Source: Nautiliaceae bacterium (GTDB lineage Bacteria > Campylobacterota > Campylobacteria > Campylobacterales > Nautiliaceae). From it: a stretch of 35,558 bases of DNA. The notes under the pieces were generated by a model. The model did no database searches and had not been told where the DNA came from. It saw only the letters and a list, made by a program, of their open reading frames with translations. Shown here piece after piece: positions 1-7,309 of this stretch. Made by a program: the position numbers and the translations under genes. How positions within the stretch are numbered: the stretch's first letter is position 1; the number at the start of each line of letters is the position of its first letter. Location of the stretch: NCBI GenBank assembly GCA_027062985.1, contig JAMOSR010000072.1:1-35558 (forward strand), read 5' to 3'.

Positions 1-81
1 ACTTTTTTGCAATTTTAACTAATTTTAAGTAAAATTCAGTAATAAAATTAAAAAATTTATAAAAAACTCAAAAGGATAAAT

Positions 82-522
82 ATGAAAGTTTTACTTATAA
101 AAGACGTAAAAGGTCTTGGAAAGGCCGGAGAGATAAAAGAAGCTAAAGACGGATATGCCAGAAACTTTTTAATTCCAAGAGGCTTTGCAAAACTTGCAAC
201 TCCCCAGGTAATTAAAGAATGGGAAAAAGAGCAGGCTGAAAAACAGGCCAAACTTGAAGCTGAGCTAAAAGAACTTAATCAGATAAAAGAAAAACTTGAA
301 AATACGAAAATCGTAATTAAGCATAAATTAGGAGCAAACGGTCAGCTTATAGGCTCCGTTACCAATAAGGAAATAGCTGAAAAATTAAAAGAGATGGGAT
401 TTGATTTTGATAAAAAACAGATAGAACATACAGCGATTAAAGCTCCCGGGGAATATACAGTGGATATTAAATTAGGCCATGGAATTCATGGAAAAATCAA
501 TTTAGTGGTGGAAGGCGAGTAA
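82..522 (+). CDS. rplI: 50S ribosomal protein L9
   Basis: L9 binds 23S rRNA at the base of the L1 stalk. The protein has 146 residues, the usual length. The N-terminal RNA-binding domain starts MKVLLIKDVKGLGKAGEI and contains the family stretch DGYARNFLIPRGFA near residues 27-40. A long charged helix (about 48-75) links it to the C-terminal domain, which starts near KHKLGANGQLIGSVT. An AAAGGA ribosome-binding site lies 6-7 bases before the ATG. The gene heads the rplI-hslV-hslU-era cluster, an order I recall from Campylobacter and Helicobacter. The 81 bases upstream are AT-rich, and I cannot choose a convincing promoter there. Confidence 0.97.
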   Translation: MKVLLIKDVKGLGKAGEIKEAKDGYARNFLIPRGFAKLATPQVIKEWEKEQAEKQAKLEAELKELNQIKEKLENTKIVIKHKLGANGQLIGSVTNKEIAEKLKEMGFDFDKKQIEHTAIKAPGEYTVDIKLGHGIHGKINLVVEGE

Positions 523-1076
523 TGGGTAATATTCATTTAGAAGCCACTACGATACTCGGATATAAAAAAGACGGAGTGGCCGTAATAGGAGGGGACGGTC
601 AGGTTACGTTCGGTCATGCCGTACTTAAAGGAAATGCAAAAAAAGTAAGAACTCTTTATAACGGGAAAGTCCTTGCCGGATTTGCCGGAAGCACGGCTGA
701 TGCGTTTATTTTATTCGATATGTTTGAAAACCATCTTCAAAACAGAAAGGGCGATTTATTAAAAGCCGTTATCGATTTTGCAAAAGAGTGGAGAAAAGAC
801 AAGTATCTAAGACGACTTGAAGCTATGATGATTGTTTTAAATACAAAGCATATTTTCATTCTTTCAGGTAACGGTGATGTTGTTGAACCGGAAGACGGCA
901 AACTCGCTGCAATCGGAAGCGGAGGGAATTTTGCGATTTCTGCTGCTCGCGCACTTGACAGACACGCCGAGCTTGACCCTGAAAAGCTTGTCAGAGAATC
1001 ACTTCAAATCGCTGGGGAGCTTTGTATCTATACCAATACCAATATTACCATTTTAAAATTAGAGGAGGATAAATAA
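522..1076 (+). CDS. hslV: ATP-dependent protease HslV, peptidase subunit
   Basis: HslV is the proteasome-like Ntn-hydrolase that forms a double hexamer and works with HslU in the cytoplasm. Expected family sequence is seen: ATTILGYK near residues 8-15, GGDGQVTFG near 23-31, AGFAGSTADAF near 53-63 and the C-terminal CIYTNTNI stretch. Mature HslV exposes an N-terminal catalytic threonine. Here the first TT pair is at residues 9-10, so an eight-residue propeptide (MGNIHLEA) must be removed rather than only the initiator Met. The ATG overlaps the rplI stop by one base (TAATG), which supports this start and suggests translational coupling. Length 184 is normal for the family. Confidence 0.96.
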   Translation: MGNIHLEATTILGYKKDGVAVIGGDGQVTFGHAVLKGNAKKVRTLYNGKVLAGFAGSTADAFILFDMFENHLQNRKGDLLKAVIDFAKEWRKDKYLRRLEAMMIVLNTKHIFILSGNGDVVEPEDGKLAAIGSGGNFAISAARALDRHAELDPEKLVRESLQIAGELCIYTNTNITILKLEEDK

Positions 1077-1077
1077 T

Positions 1078-2394
1078 ATGGCGGAAATGACTCCAAAAGA
1101 GATTGTAAAATATCTTGACGAATATGTGGTAGGGCAAAAGGACGCTAAAAAAACAATAGCAATTGCTCTTAGAAACAGATATAGAAGAATGAAACTTCCA
1201 AAAGAGTGGCAGGATGATATTCTGCCTAAAAATATTCTTATGATAGGGCCTACTGGTGTTGGGAAAACGGAAATTGCCAGAAGAATGGCTAAGATGATGA
1301 AAGTCCCTTTTGTAAAAGTTGAGGCTAGCAAGTATACGGAAGTAGGGTTTGTAGGGCGTGATGTTGAGAGTATGATAAGGGATTTGGTTAATAACTCTAT
1401 GAATTTAGTCAGGGCTGAAATGGAATCTCAGTCAAAAGAGCAGATAGAAGAAGACATTATCAATGAAATAACTAAAAAGCTTATTCCGCCCCTTCCTAAA
1501 AACGCTCCTGAAGAAAAACAAAAAGAGTATGAGCATACTTTTAATAAAATGAAAGAAAAAGTTAAAAGCGGAGAAGTTGACCATTTAAGAATTACTGTAG
1601 AAATGGATGAAAATATGGAACTTGACGATTCCCTTCCTCCTGATATGGTAAAAGCTCAGGAGAGTATCGTAAAAATTATAGGAATTTTTAATAAAAGTAA
1701 AGAAAAAAAAGAAGTTACAGTAAAAGAAGCAAAAGAACTTTTAAGACGTCAGGCTGCTGATAAGTTTATAAATAAAGAAGAGCTTAAAAAAGAAGCTATA
1801 AAAAGAGCTGAAAACGGTATTATTTTTATAGATGAAATTGATAAAATCGCAGCTACCGGAAATACCCGCCAGGACCCTAGTAAAGAGGGAGTTCAACGGG
1901 ACTTGTTACCTATTGTAGAAGGCTCTACCGTAAATACAAAATACGGCTACGTAAATACGGACCATATTTTATTTATAGCAGCAGGTGCTTTTCATGTAAG
2001 CAAGCCTAGTGATTTAATTCCCGAACTTCAGGGTAGGTTTCCTTTAAGAGTCGAGCTTCAAAGTCTTGATGAAGAAGCTTTATATCAAATTTTAACACGT
2101 CCTAAACACTCTTTAATCAAACAGTATCAAAAACTTCTTGAAGTGGAAGGCGTTAATCTTGTTTTTGAAGAAGATGCGCTTAGAGAAATTGCAAGATATG
2201 CGTTTTTAGCCAATGAAAAAACGGAAGATATCGGAGCTAGACGTCTTCACACGGTTGTTGAAAAGGTTCTTGAAGATATTAATTTTAATGCGGATGAGTA
2301 TAAAGGTCAGGATTTTATAATTACAAAAGAGTATGTTAAAGAAAGACTTGATGATATAGTGGAAAATGAAGAAATAACAAAATACATTTTATAA
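1078..2394 (+). CDS. hslU: ATP-dependent protease HslU, ATPase subunit
   Basis: HslU is the AAA+ unfoldase that feeds substrates to HslV. Seen: Walker A GPTGVGKT at residues 57-64, the pore loop GFVGR at 90-94, a charged intermediate (I) domain at about 110-240, Walker B GIIFIDE at 247-253, and a C-terminal helix ending EITKYIL that would insert into HslV pockets. Length 438 fits the family. A strong Shine-Dalgarno (AGAGGAGG, 1061-1068) lies inside the last codons of hslV, one base separates the two genes, and the pair is surely co-expressed. Confidence 0.97.
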   Translation: MAEMTPKEIVKYLDEYVVGQKDAKKTIAIALRNRYRRMKLPKEWQDDILPKNILMIGPTGVGKTEIARRMAKMMKVPFVKVEASKYTEVGFVGRDVESMIRDLVNNSMNLVRAEMESQSKEQIEEDIINEITKKLIPPLPKNAPEEKQKEYEHTFNKMKEKVKSGEVDHLRITVEMDENMELDDSLPPDMVKAQESIVKIIGIFNKSKEKKEVTVKEAKELLRRQAADKFINKEELKKEAIKRAENGIIFIDEIDKIAATGNTRQDPSKEGVQRDLLPIVEGSTVNTKYGYVNTDHILFIAAGAFHVSKPSDLIPELQGRFPLRVELQSLDEEALYQILTRPKHSLIKQYQKLLEVEGVNLVFEEDALREIARYAFLANEKTEDIGARRLHTVVEKVLEDINFNADEYKGQDFIITKEYVKERLDDIVENEEITKYIL

Positions 2395-2402
2395 GGAATT
2401 TA

Positions 2403-3281
2403 ATGCCAAAAAGCGGATTTGTAGGAATTTTAGGAAAACCAAACGCCGGTAAATCAACACTTCTTAACTGGCTTTTAGGAGAAAAAATCGCTCTTGTTTC
2501 TCCTAAAGCAAATGCCAGTAGGAAAAGAGTCAATGCTATTGTTATGCATGGAGATGACCAGATTGTTCTTCTTGATACTCCGGGTCTTCATGAAAAAGAA
2601 AAGCTTCTTAATAAATTTATGTTAAAAGAAGCCTTAAAAGCGTTAGGTGATAGTGATTTAGTTCTTTTTTTAGCGGATGTAAAAGACGATTTGGACGGGT
2701 ATAAGTGGTTTTTAGAACTTAATAAAAAAAATATTCCCCATATAGTGGTTTTAACGAAAACGGATTTGGCAAGCGATGAAGAGGTTCAAAAGAAAATAGA
2801 AGAGTATAAATCTCTTGGGAAAGCGCTGGCTGTTATTCCAATAAGTGCTGTAGAAGGTAAAGGTAAAGATGAGTTGCTGGATGAAATAGTAAAACACCTT
2901 CCCGAACATCCTTATTATTACGACCCTGAGATTATCTCCACGGAACATATCAGGGATATTTACAAAGAACTTATAAGAGAGGCTCTTTTTGAAAAGCTAG
3001 GAGACGAACTGCCTTATGAAACGGATGTACTTATAGACAAAATAGAAGAGTATGATAACCTTGATAAGGTTTATGCGACGATTATAGTGGAAAGACCTAG
3101 TCAAAAAGGTATGATAATCGGTAAAAAAGGTCGCAAGATAAAAGAAATAGGAACGTATGCCAGACAGCTTTTAGAACAGTTTAGCGGTAAAAAAATATAT
3201 TTAGAACTTTATGTAAAGGTTGTACCGGGCTGGAGTAAAAATAAGCGTATGCTTGAAGAGCTTGGTTACGAAGTTGATTAA
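2403..3281 (+). CDS. era: GTPase Era
   Basis: Era is an essential GTPase that binds the 3' end of 16S rRNA and helps 30S maturation. G1 is GKPNAGKS at residues 11-18 and G3 is DTPG at 58-61. The KH RNA-binding domain is seen near the C-terminus (GMIIGKKGRKIKEIG, about 237-251). Two motif positions are not canonical: G4 reads TKTD (118-121) instead of NKxD, and the switch I region reads NASRKRVNAIV. Length 292 is normal. It starts eight bases after hslU stops. Its 3' end overlaps the probable start of the next gene in another frame. Confidence 0.96.
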   Translation: MPKSGFVGILGKPNAGKSTLLNWLLGEKIALVSPKANASRKRVNAIVMHGDDQIVLLDTPGLHEKEKLLNKFMLKEALKALGDSDLVLFLADVKDDLDGYKWFLELNKKNIPHIVVLTKTDLASDEEVQKKIEEYKSLGKALAVIPISAVEGKGKDELLDEIVKHLPEHPYYYDPEIISTEHIRDIYKELIREALFEKLGDELPYETDVLIDKIEEYDNLDKVYATIIVERPSQKGMIIGKKGRKIKEIGTYARQLLEQFSGKKIYLELYVKVVPGWSKNKRMLEELGYEVD

Positions 3282-4470
3282 ATGTAAAAAAATTTTAGGA
3301 ATAAAAAAAGAGGCTTTTCTTTTTGATTTTTCTTCTAGATTCGAAAAAATAAGCTCATTTCTTACAAAAGAGTGTATTGTTTCTTATCTTTATTTTGAAA
3401 ATGCCGTTTTTTACAATTTTGATGTTTTAAAAGAGATTTTTAATGAAATAGAGGATATAGATTCTTTTGTCGGTATAAAAATTTCCGATGAATTCGGAAG
3501 TGATGAGAAAATTGTCAAATATACTTTTTTTAAAACGTATGATAGGGTTGTGTTTTCATGTGTGGCAGTAACTAAAAAAAATATGAAAGCCGAATTTAAA
3601 GAGGTTTTAAAAAAAGTGTCTTATATAGATTATGTCTCTTTTGTTTCTTTTTCTTTTGAAGTTTTATACGAAAAAATGGAAAAAATGTGTGACGCTTTTA
3701 TTGTGCTTTCTTCTAAAGAGGGGTTGATTTCCTTTTATAAAAACGGGAGACTGATTTTTATATCCCATATTTTATTTGGATATGAAAACAACGATTTTTT
3801 AAGTGAAGATTTAAAAAAAGAGATTAAACGCGTAGAAAATTATTTAGGTATTTCAGTTAAAAGAATTTTTATTGACAGGGAATTGGAAGGATTTGAAAAC
3901 TTTAACCTATCAGGTACGGATATTTTTTTGGAGATGGGCGCTAAGCAGGCGCTTTATGATAAACAAGGAGTTTACAATTTTTCTATTTTTTTAAGGAAAA
4001 AAAATTTTTTTGAAAAAAATAGAAAAAGAGTGTTAAATATTTTTTTGTTAAGTTTGAGTTTTTTGCTAGTAGCGGTGGTTATTTTAAGGCATTATTCATT
4101 ACAACAAGAAAATATTAGGCTTAAAAAAGAGCTGGTAAAATTTAATTTCAAAATAAACGATAACTTAAATAAATTAAAGCTTGTTTCCGTTACGTCCTAT
4201 AAATCATTAATATCGGAAATTAAAAATATAAATTCCAAAAAACCAAAAAGCCTTTGTTTAAGTGAATTTGGCGTTAATTTTGAAAAATACGGGGTTTTCT
4301 TAAAGAAACTGTCGTTTAAAAAAGGAGTTTTTTTATTTGAAGTTTATTCGGAAAATGAGAATTCTCTGTTTGATTTTATGACGTTTATAAGAAAGAATTT
4401 TAAAATAAAAGATTTTTTTCTAAAGGTAAAAAACGGGTTTGTAATTGCTTCTTTTAAGGCTGTTGAATGA
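3262..4470 (+). CDS. MshI-like (PilM/PilN-like) pilus assembly protein
   Basis: Sequence alone does not name this protein; its context and architecture do. A soluble N-terminal part of about 250 residues is followed by one membrane segment (nucleotides about 4030-4092), a short coiled coil and a small C-terminal domain. That matches a PilM/PilN fusion such as MshI of MSHA pili. It is followed at once by a PilO-like, a PilP-like and a secretin gene. The start is uncertain because no ATG exists near the 5' end. In-frame TTG codons occur at 3220, 3253, 3262 and 3274; I choose 3262 (GAAGAG just upstream), which overlaps era by 20 bases. Composition is very rich in Phe and Lys, consistent with fast divergence. 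Confidence 0.6.
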   Translation: MVTKLIKCKKILGIKKEAFLFDFSSRFEKISSFLTKECIVSYLYFENAVFYNFDVLKEIFNEIEDIDSFVGIKISDEFGSDEKIVKYTFFKTYDRVVFSCVAVTKKNMKAEFKEVLKKVSYIDYVSFVSFSFEVLYEKMEKMCDAFIVLSSKEGLISFYKNGRLIFISHILFGYENNDFLSEDLKKEIKRVENYLGISVKRIFIDRELEGFENFNLSGTDIFLEMGAKQALYDKQGVYNFSIFLRKKNFFEKNRKRVLNIFLLSLSFLLVAVVILRHYSLQQENIRLKKELVKFNFKINDNLNKLKLVSVTSYKSLISEIKNINSKKPKSLCLSEFGVNFEKYGVFLKKLSFKKGVFLFEVYSENENSLFDFMTFIRKNFKIKDFFLKVKNGFVIASFKAVE

Positions 4471-4919
4471 TAAAATTTGTGTGGATTTTTATTATCGGGG
4501 TTGTTTTAGGAGATATTGTTTATCAGATTGTTTTAAACAAAAACAACCGTGAATTGAAAATTATTTGTGAAAATAAAAGGAAGCTTATAAAAAAACAAAA
4601 TGAAATATTAAAAAGGGATAAGAAGATTTTTAATGAAAAAACTAAAAAATTAAAAAATTTATTTATAAATGAGAATTGGATTGTCAATAAGCTTAAAAAC
4701 TGTCCTAACATCAGTAAAATAGAACAGACCACTTTTGTTAAAAACGGTAGAGTGTATGAAAAAGGAAATTTTGTAGTGGAAATAAACGATTCTTACAAAG
4801 GATTTATGAAATGTATTTATCTTTTAGAAAAAAGCCGAAAACTTATAGATGTGGATGAATTTAATTTATCCGAAAGCGGAGGCGTATTTACAGTAAAATA
4901 TTTTGGTGTTTCATTTTGA
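4467..4919 (+). CDS. MshJ/PilO-like pilus assembly protein
   Basis: This is a 150-residue bitopic protein. A membrane segment occupies about residues 4-22 (FVWIFIIGVVLGDIVYQIVL), then a Lys-rich coiled coil (about 25-65), then a small domain ending in YFGVSF. This is the PilO/GspM plan, in which a ferredoxin-like periplasmic domain dimerises and links the inner-membrane platform to the secretin. The ATG overlaps the previous stop by four bases (ATGA). Assignment rests on gene order (MshI-J-K-L) more than on sequence identity. Confidence 0.5.
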   Translation: MIKFVWIFIIGVVLGDIVYQIVLNKNNRELKIICENKRKLIKKQNEILKRDKKIFNEKTKKLKNLFINENWIVNKLKNCPNISKIEQTTFVKNGRVYEKGNFVVEINDSYKGFMKCIYLLEKSRKLIDVDEFNLSESGGVFTVKYFGVSF

Positions 4920-5206
4920 GAGTGCTGCTGTTTTTTTCCCTGCTTTTAGCCGATGATAAATTTTATAAAGATTTTGAAATAAATTCTTCTTTTAAATCCC
5001 CGTTTATAAAAAAAATCACTAAAACTCCTACAAATAGATATTATAAACTGATTTGTGTGTTAAACGGGTACGCTTATATAAAAAGTGATAAAAAGACATT
5101 ATGGTATAAAAAAGGGGATAAAATAAGCGGAGCTGTTATTAAAAAGGTCTATTTTGACAGGGTAGTTTTAAAAAACGGTTTGGAATTAAAAATAAAAAGG
5201 CATTAA
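4916..5206 (+). CDS. MshK/PilP-like periplasmic pilus protein
   Basis: This is a small protein of 96 residues. It starts with a short hydrophobic segment (RVLLFFSLLLA) that could be a signal peptide. The C-terminal half alternates strands and turns (LWYKKGDKISGAVIKKV, then VVLKNGLELKIK), reminiscent of the PilP/GspC homology-region fold that docks on the secretin. The TTG start overlaps the previous stop by four bases (TTGA); a GTG two codons later is an alternative. It lies immediately before the secretin gene, as mshK lies before mshL. Function is inferred from position and fold pattern. Confidence 0.45.
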   Translation: MRVLLFFSLLLADDKFYKDFEINSSFKSPFIKKITKTPTNRYYKLICVLNGYAYIKSDKKTLWYKKGDKISGAVIKKVYFDRVVLKNGLELKIKRH

Positions 5207-6475
5207 ATGAAAAAAATTTTGTTTTTTTTAATAGGAATATTTATTTTTGCCGGTGAATGTAAAATTTCTTATATTAATTCATCAGATATCAGAATTTCTA
5301 AAAAGATGTTTTTAGAAAGGATTTTAATTGACGAATGCGGATATAACCTTTCCGTAATGGATGAAGAAAGTGAAAAATTTTTGAGACATAATATGCCTTA
5401 TGTCAAATTTAAAAACCAACCTTTAAGAAAAGTTTTGGATTATCTGCTGGGAGATTTTCTTTTTTTTAAAATCAAAGGCAGGGTTGTAAAAGTTAAATAT
5501 TCAAAAACAAAAAAATATTCTCTTGATTTTATTCCTTCCGTTATTAACGGCTCATCCGTATTAAACGCTACGAATAATCAGGTTTTTAGCAGTTATAAGT
5601 TTGATTTTTGGGGAAAGATACTTTCTCAAATTAAGGATATTTTAAAAAGTGATTCCAATTCTTCTATGGCGGTAATTAATAAAGAGGCTGGAGTGCTGAT
5701 AGTAAGAGGTTCTAAAAGAGAGCTTAAAAGAGTAGATAAATATGTAAAAAGTCTGACAGATTCTTTAAATAAGGAAGTATTGATTGAAGTAAAAATTTAC
5801 AGTGTGGAACTTTCTAAAAACCGTTCAAGCGGAATAAACTGGAATGATTTGTCTTTTTCTCTGGATAAAAGCGTTTTGGTAAGAAGCGGAAATATTTTCG
5901 GTAAAAACAGCGTTTTTAACTATTCGGTTTTTAACGTAAACGCTTTTTTAAATTTTTTATCTCAAAACGGCAATGTAAATTCTCTTTCTAATCCCAGAAT
6001 CATTACGCTTAATAATCAAAAAGCCATTATCAGTATAGGAGATACCGTATATTACAAATATGCTTCTAAAATAATTAACGACCAAAACGGAAATCCTCAG
6101 ACCGAATATACAATAGGCTCTAAATTTGTGGGGGTAGTGCTGGATATTACCCCTAAAATTACGGAAAATAATGAAATTATTTTAAATATATCTCCAAAAA
6201 TAAGCGCTTTTAGGGATATTAACCAGTTAACCGATGAAAACAGGGGAATGCCTCCTGATACCAGAGATAACGTTTTGCAAAGCGTTATAAAAATAAAAAA
6301 CAACGAAACGGTTGTTTTAGGAGGGCTTATAAGTTCCGATGAGGTTTTTACAATAAAAGGCGTTCCTGTTTTAAAAGAAATTCCTTTAATAAAATATATT
6401 TTTTCTTCCAAAGAAAAGGTATCCAACAAAAAAGAGCTTGTATTCGTAATTACTCCTAAAATTTTAAAAAAATAG
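5207..6475 (+). CDS. MshL-like secretin, type II/III secretion superfamily
   Basis: Secretins form the outer-membrane gated ring for pili and type II secretion. A signal peptide is seen (KKILFFLIGIFIFAGECK). An N0/STN-like region spans about residues 30-100 and an N1-like domain about 130-190. The secretin core runs from about 190 to the end: VLIEVKIYSVELSKNRSSGI, SLSNPRIITLNNQKA, VGVVLDITPKI, VVLGGLISSDE, and a C-terminal KKELVFVITPKIL. Length 422 is short for PilQ but close to MshL-type proteins. The start directly follows the previous stop (TAAATG). The prepilins, ATPase and platform protein the system needs are not in this window. Confidence 0.85.
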   Translation: MKKILFFLIGIFIFAGECKISYINSSDIRISKKMFLERILIDECGYNLSVMDEESEKFLRHNMPYVKFKNQPLRKVLDYLLGDFLFFKIKGRVVKVKYSKTKKYSLDFIPSVINGSSVLNATNNQVFSSYKFDFWGKILSQIKDILKSDSNSSMAVINKEAGVLIVRGSKRELKRVDKYVKSLTDSLNKEVLIEVKIYSVELSKNRSSGINWNDLSFSLDKSVLVRSGNIFGKNSVFNYSVFNVNAFLNFLSQNGNVNSLSNPRIITLNNQKAIISIGDTVYYKYASKIINDQNGNPQTEYTIGSKFVGVVLDITPKITENNEIILNISPKISAFRDINQLTDENRGMPPDTRDNVLQSVIKIKNNETVVLGGLISSDEVFTIKGVPVLKEIPLIKYIFSSKEKVSNKKELVFVITPKILKK

Positions 6476-6477
6476 AT

Positions 6478-6483
6478 TATAAT
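6478..6483 (+). promoter_or_regulatory. Putative -10 element for HDOD-rnr-holA
   Basis: TATAAT lies three bases after the secretin stop and 22 bases before the HDOD ATG. It fits the Campylobacterota pattern of a good -10 box with no clear -35. The AAGGAG ribosome-binding site follows. This would give the HDOD-rnr-holA group its own promoter. Confidence 0.45.
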
Positions 6484-6505
6484 AATATTAAAAAAGGAGC
6501 GTTAA

Positions 6506-7309
6506 ATGAACGAAAAAATAATAAAACAGATAAAATCTCTTCCGCCTCTTCCTAAGAGTGTTATGGAAGTTCAAAGAATTACGAACGACCCTAACTCTTC
6601 TATATCCGATTTGGTAAAAGTTATAAAAGAAGACCCTATGTTGATAGCCAATCTTTTAAAAGCTGCCAATTCTCCTCTTTACGGATTTACAAGACAGATA
6701 AAAACGGTCGACCAGGCCGTAAGTCTTTTTGGAATGACGACCGTTAAAGGTTTTGTAATATCTTTTGCCGTTAGGAATAATCTTAAGTTTGATTTGAGTG
6801 CGTATGGTATAGACGAAAATCGGTTTCACGACGTAAGCATTAGAAGAAATGCTCTTGCTTTTAACTGGTACAGGACAAAAAGGGACAAACTTGATATAAT
6901 TGCGACAGATTCCTTTTTGATTGATTTAGGGGCGGTGATAATCTCTCTTATTTTGGTAGGTGAGGGAAGAGATAAAGAGTTTAGGGAAAGATTAAACAGC
7001 GAAAACAGAATAGAACTCGAAAGAGAGTTTGTAGGTGCTACTGCTACTGAAATTACTGCTGAAATATTCAAACACTGGCATTTTGGAGAAGAGTTAATAG
7101 AACCGATATCTTATATAGACAATCCTTTGAGTGCTCCAAATTATAAAGAATGTGCGGCAAGTTTGGACGTTATAAGAACGATTATAGATTTGCTTGATAT
7201 GCAAACTGAAACGGCTGTTCAAAAAGGAATTCAAAAAGCGCAGGATTATAATCTTGATATAGAAAAATTAAATAAAGCGTTAGAAGTTTTAGAAAAAGGA
7301 AATGAATGA
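6506..7309 (+). CDS. HDOD domain signalling protein
   Basis: HDOD proteins are HD-fold relatives that lack the catalytic metal residues and act in signalling; their targets are usually unknown. The N-terminal signature is clear: LPPLPKSVMEVQRITNDP (residues 11-28), then DPMLIANLLKAANSPLYGF and QAVSLFGMTTVKGFVI, the standard HDOD helices. I see no HD metal-binding pair, no GGDEF and no kinase domain attached. The ATG follows AAGGAG by six bases. Its stop overlaps the rnr start (ATGA), so it leads a three-gene unit with RNase R and HolA. Confidence 0.88.
   Translation: MNEKIIKQIKSLPPLPKSVMEVQRITNDPNSSISDLVKVIKEDPMLIANLLKAANSPLYGFTRQIKTVDQAVSLFGMTTVKGFVISFAVRNNLKFDLSAYGIDENRFHDVSIRRNALAFNWYRTKRDKLDIIATDSFLIDLGAVIISLILVGEGRDKEFRERLNSENRIELEREFVGATATEITAEIFKHWHFGEELIEPISYIDNPLSAPNYKECAASLDVIRTIIDLLDMQTETAVQKGIQKAQDYNLDIEKLNKALEVLEKGNE

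Noticed and set aside
3262..6475. Type II secretion or competence (PilMNOPQ) locus instead of MSHA-like
   Set aside because: The PilM and PilN parts appear fused in one protein and the secretin is short, which fits MshI-MshL better. The alternatives cannot be fully excluded.
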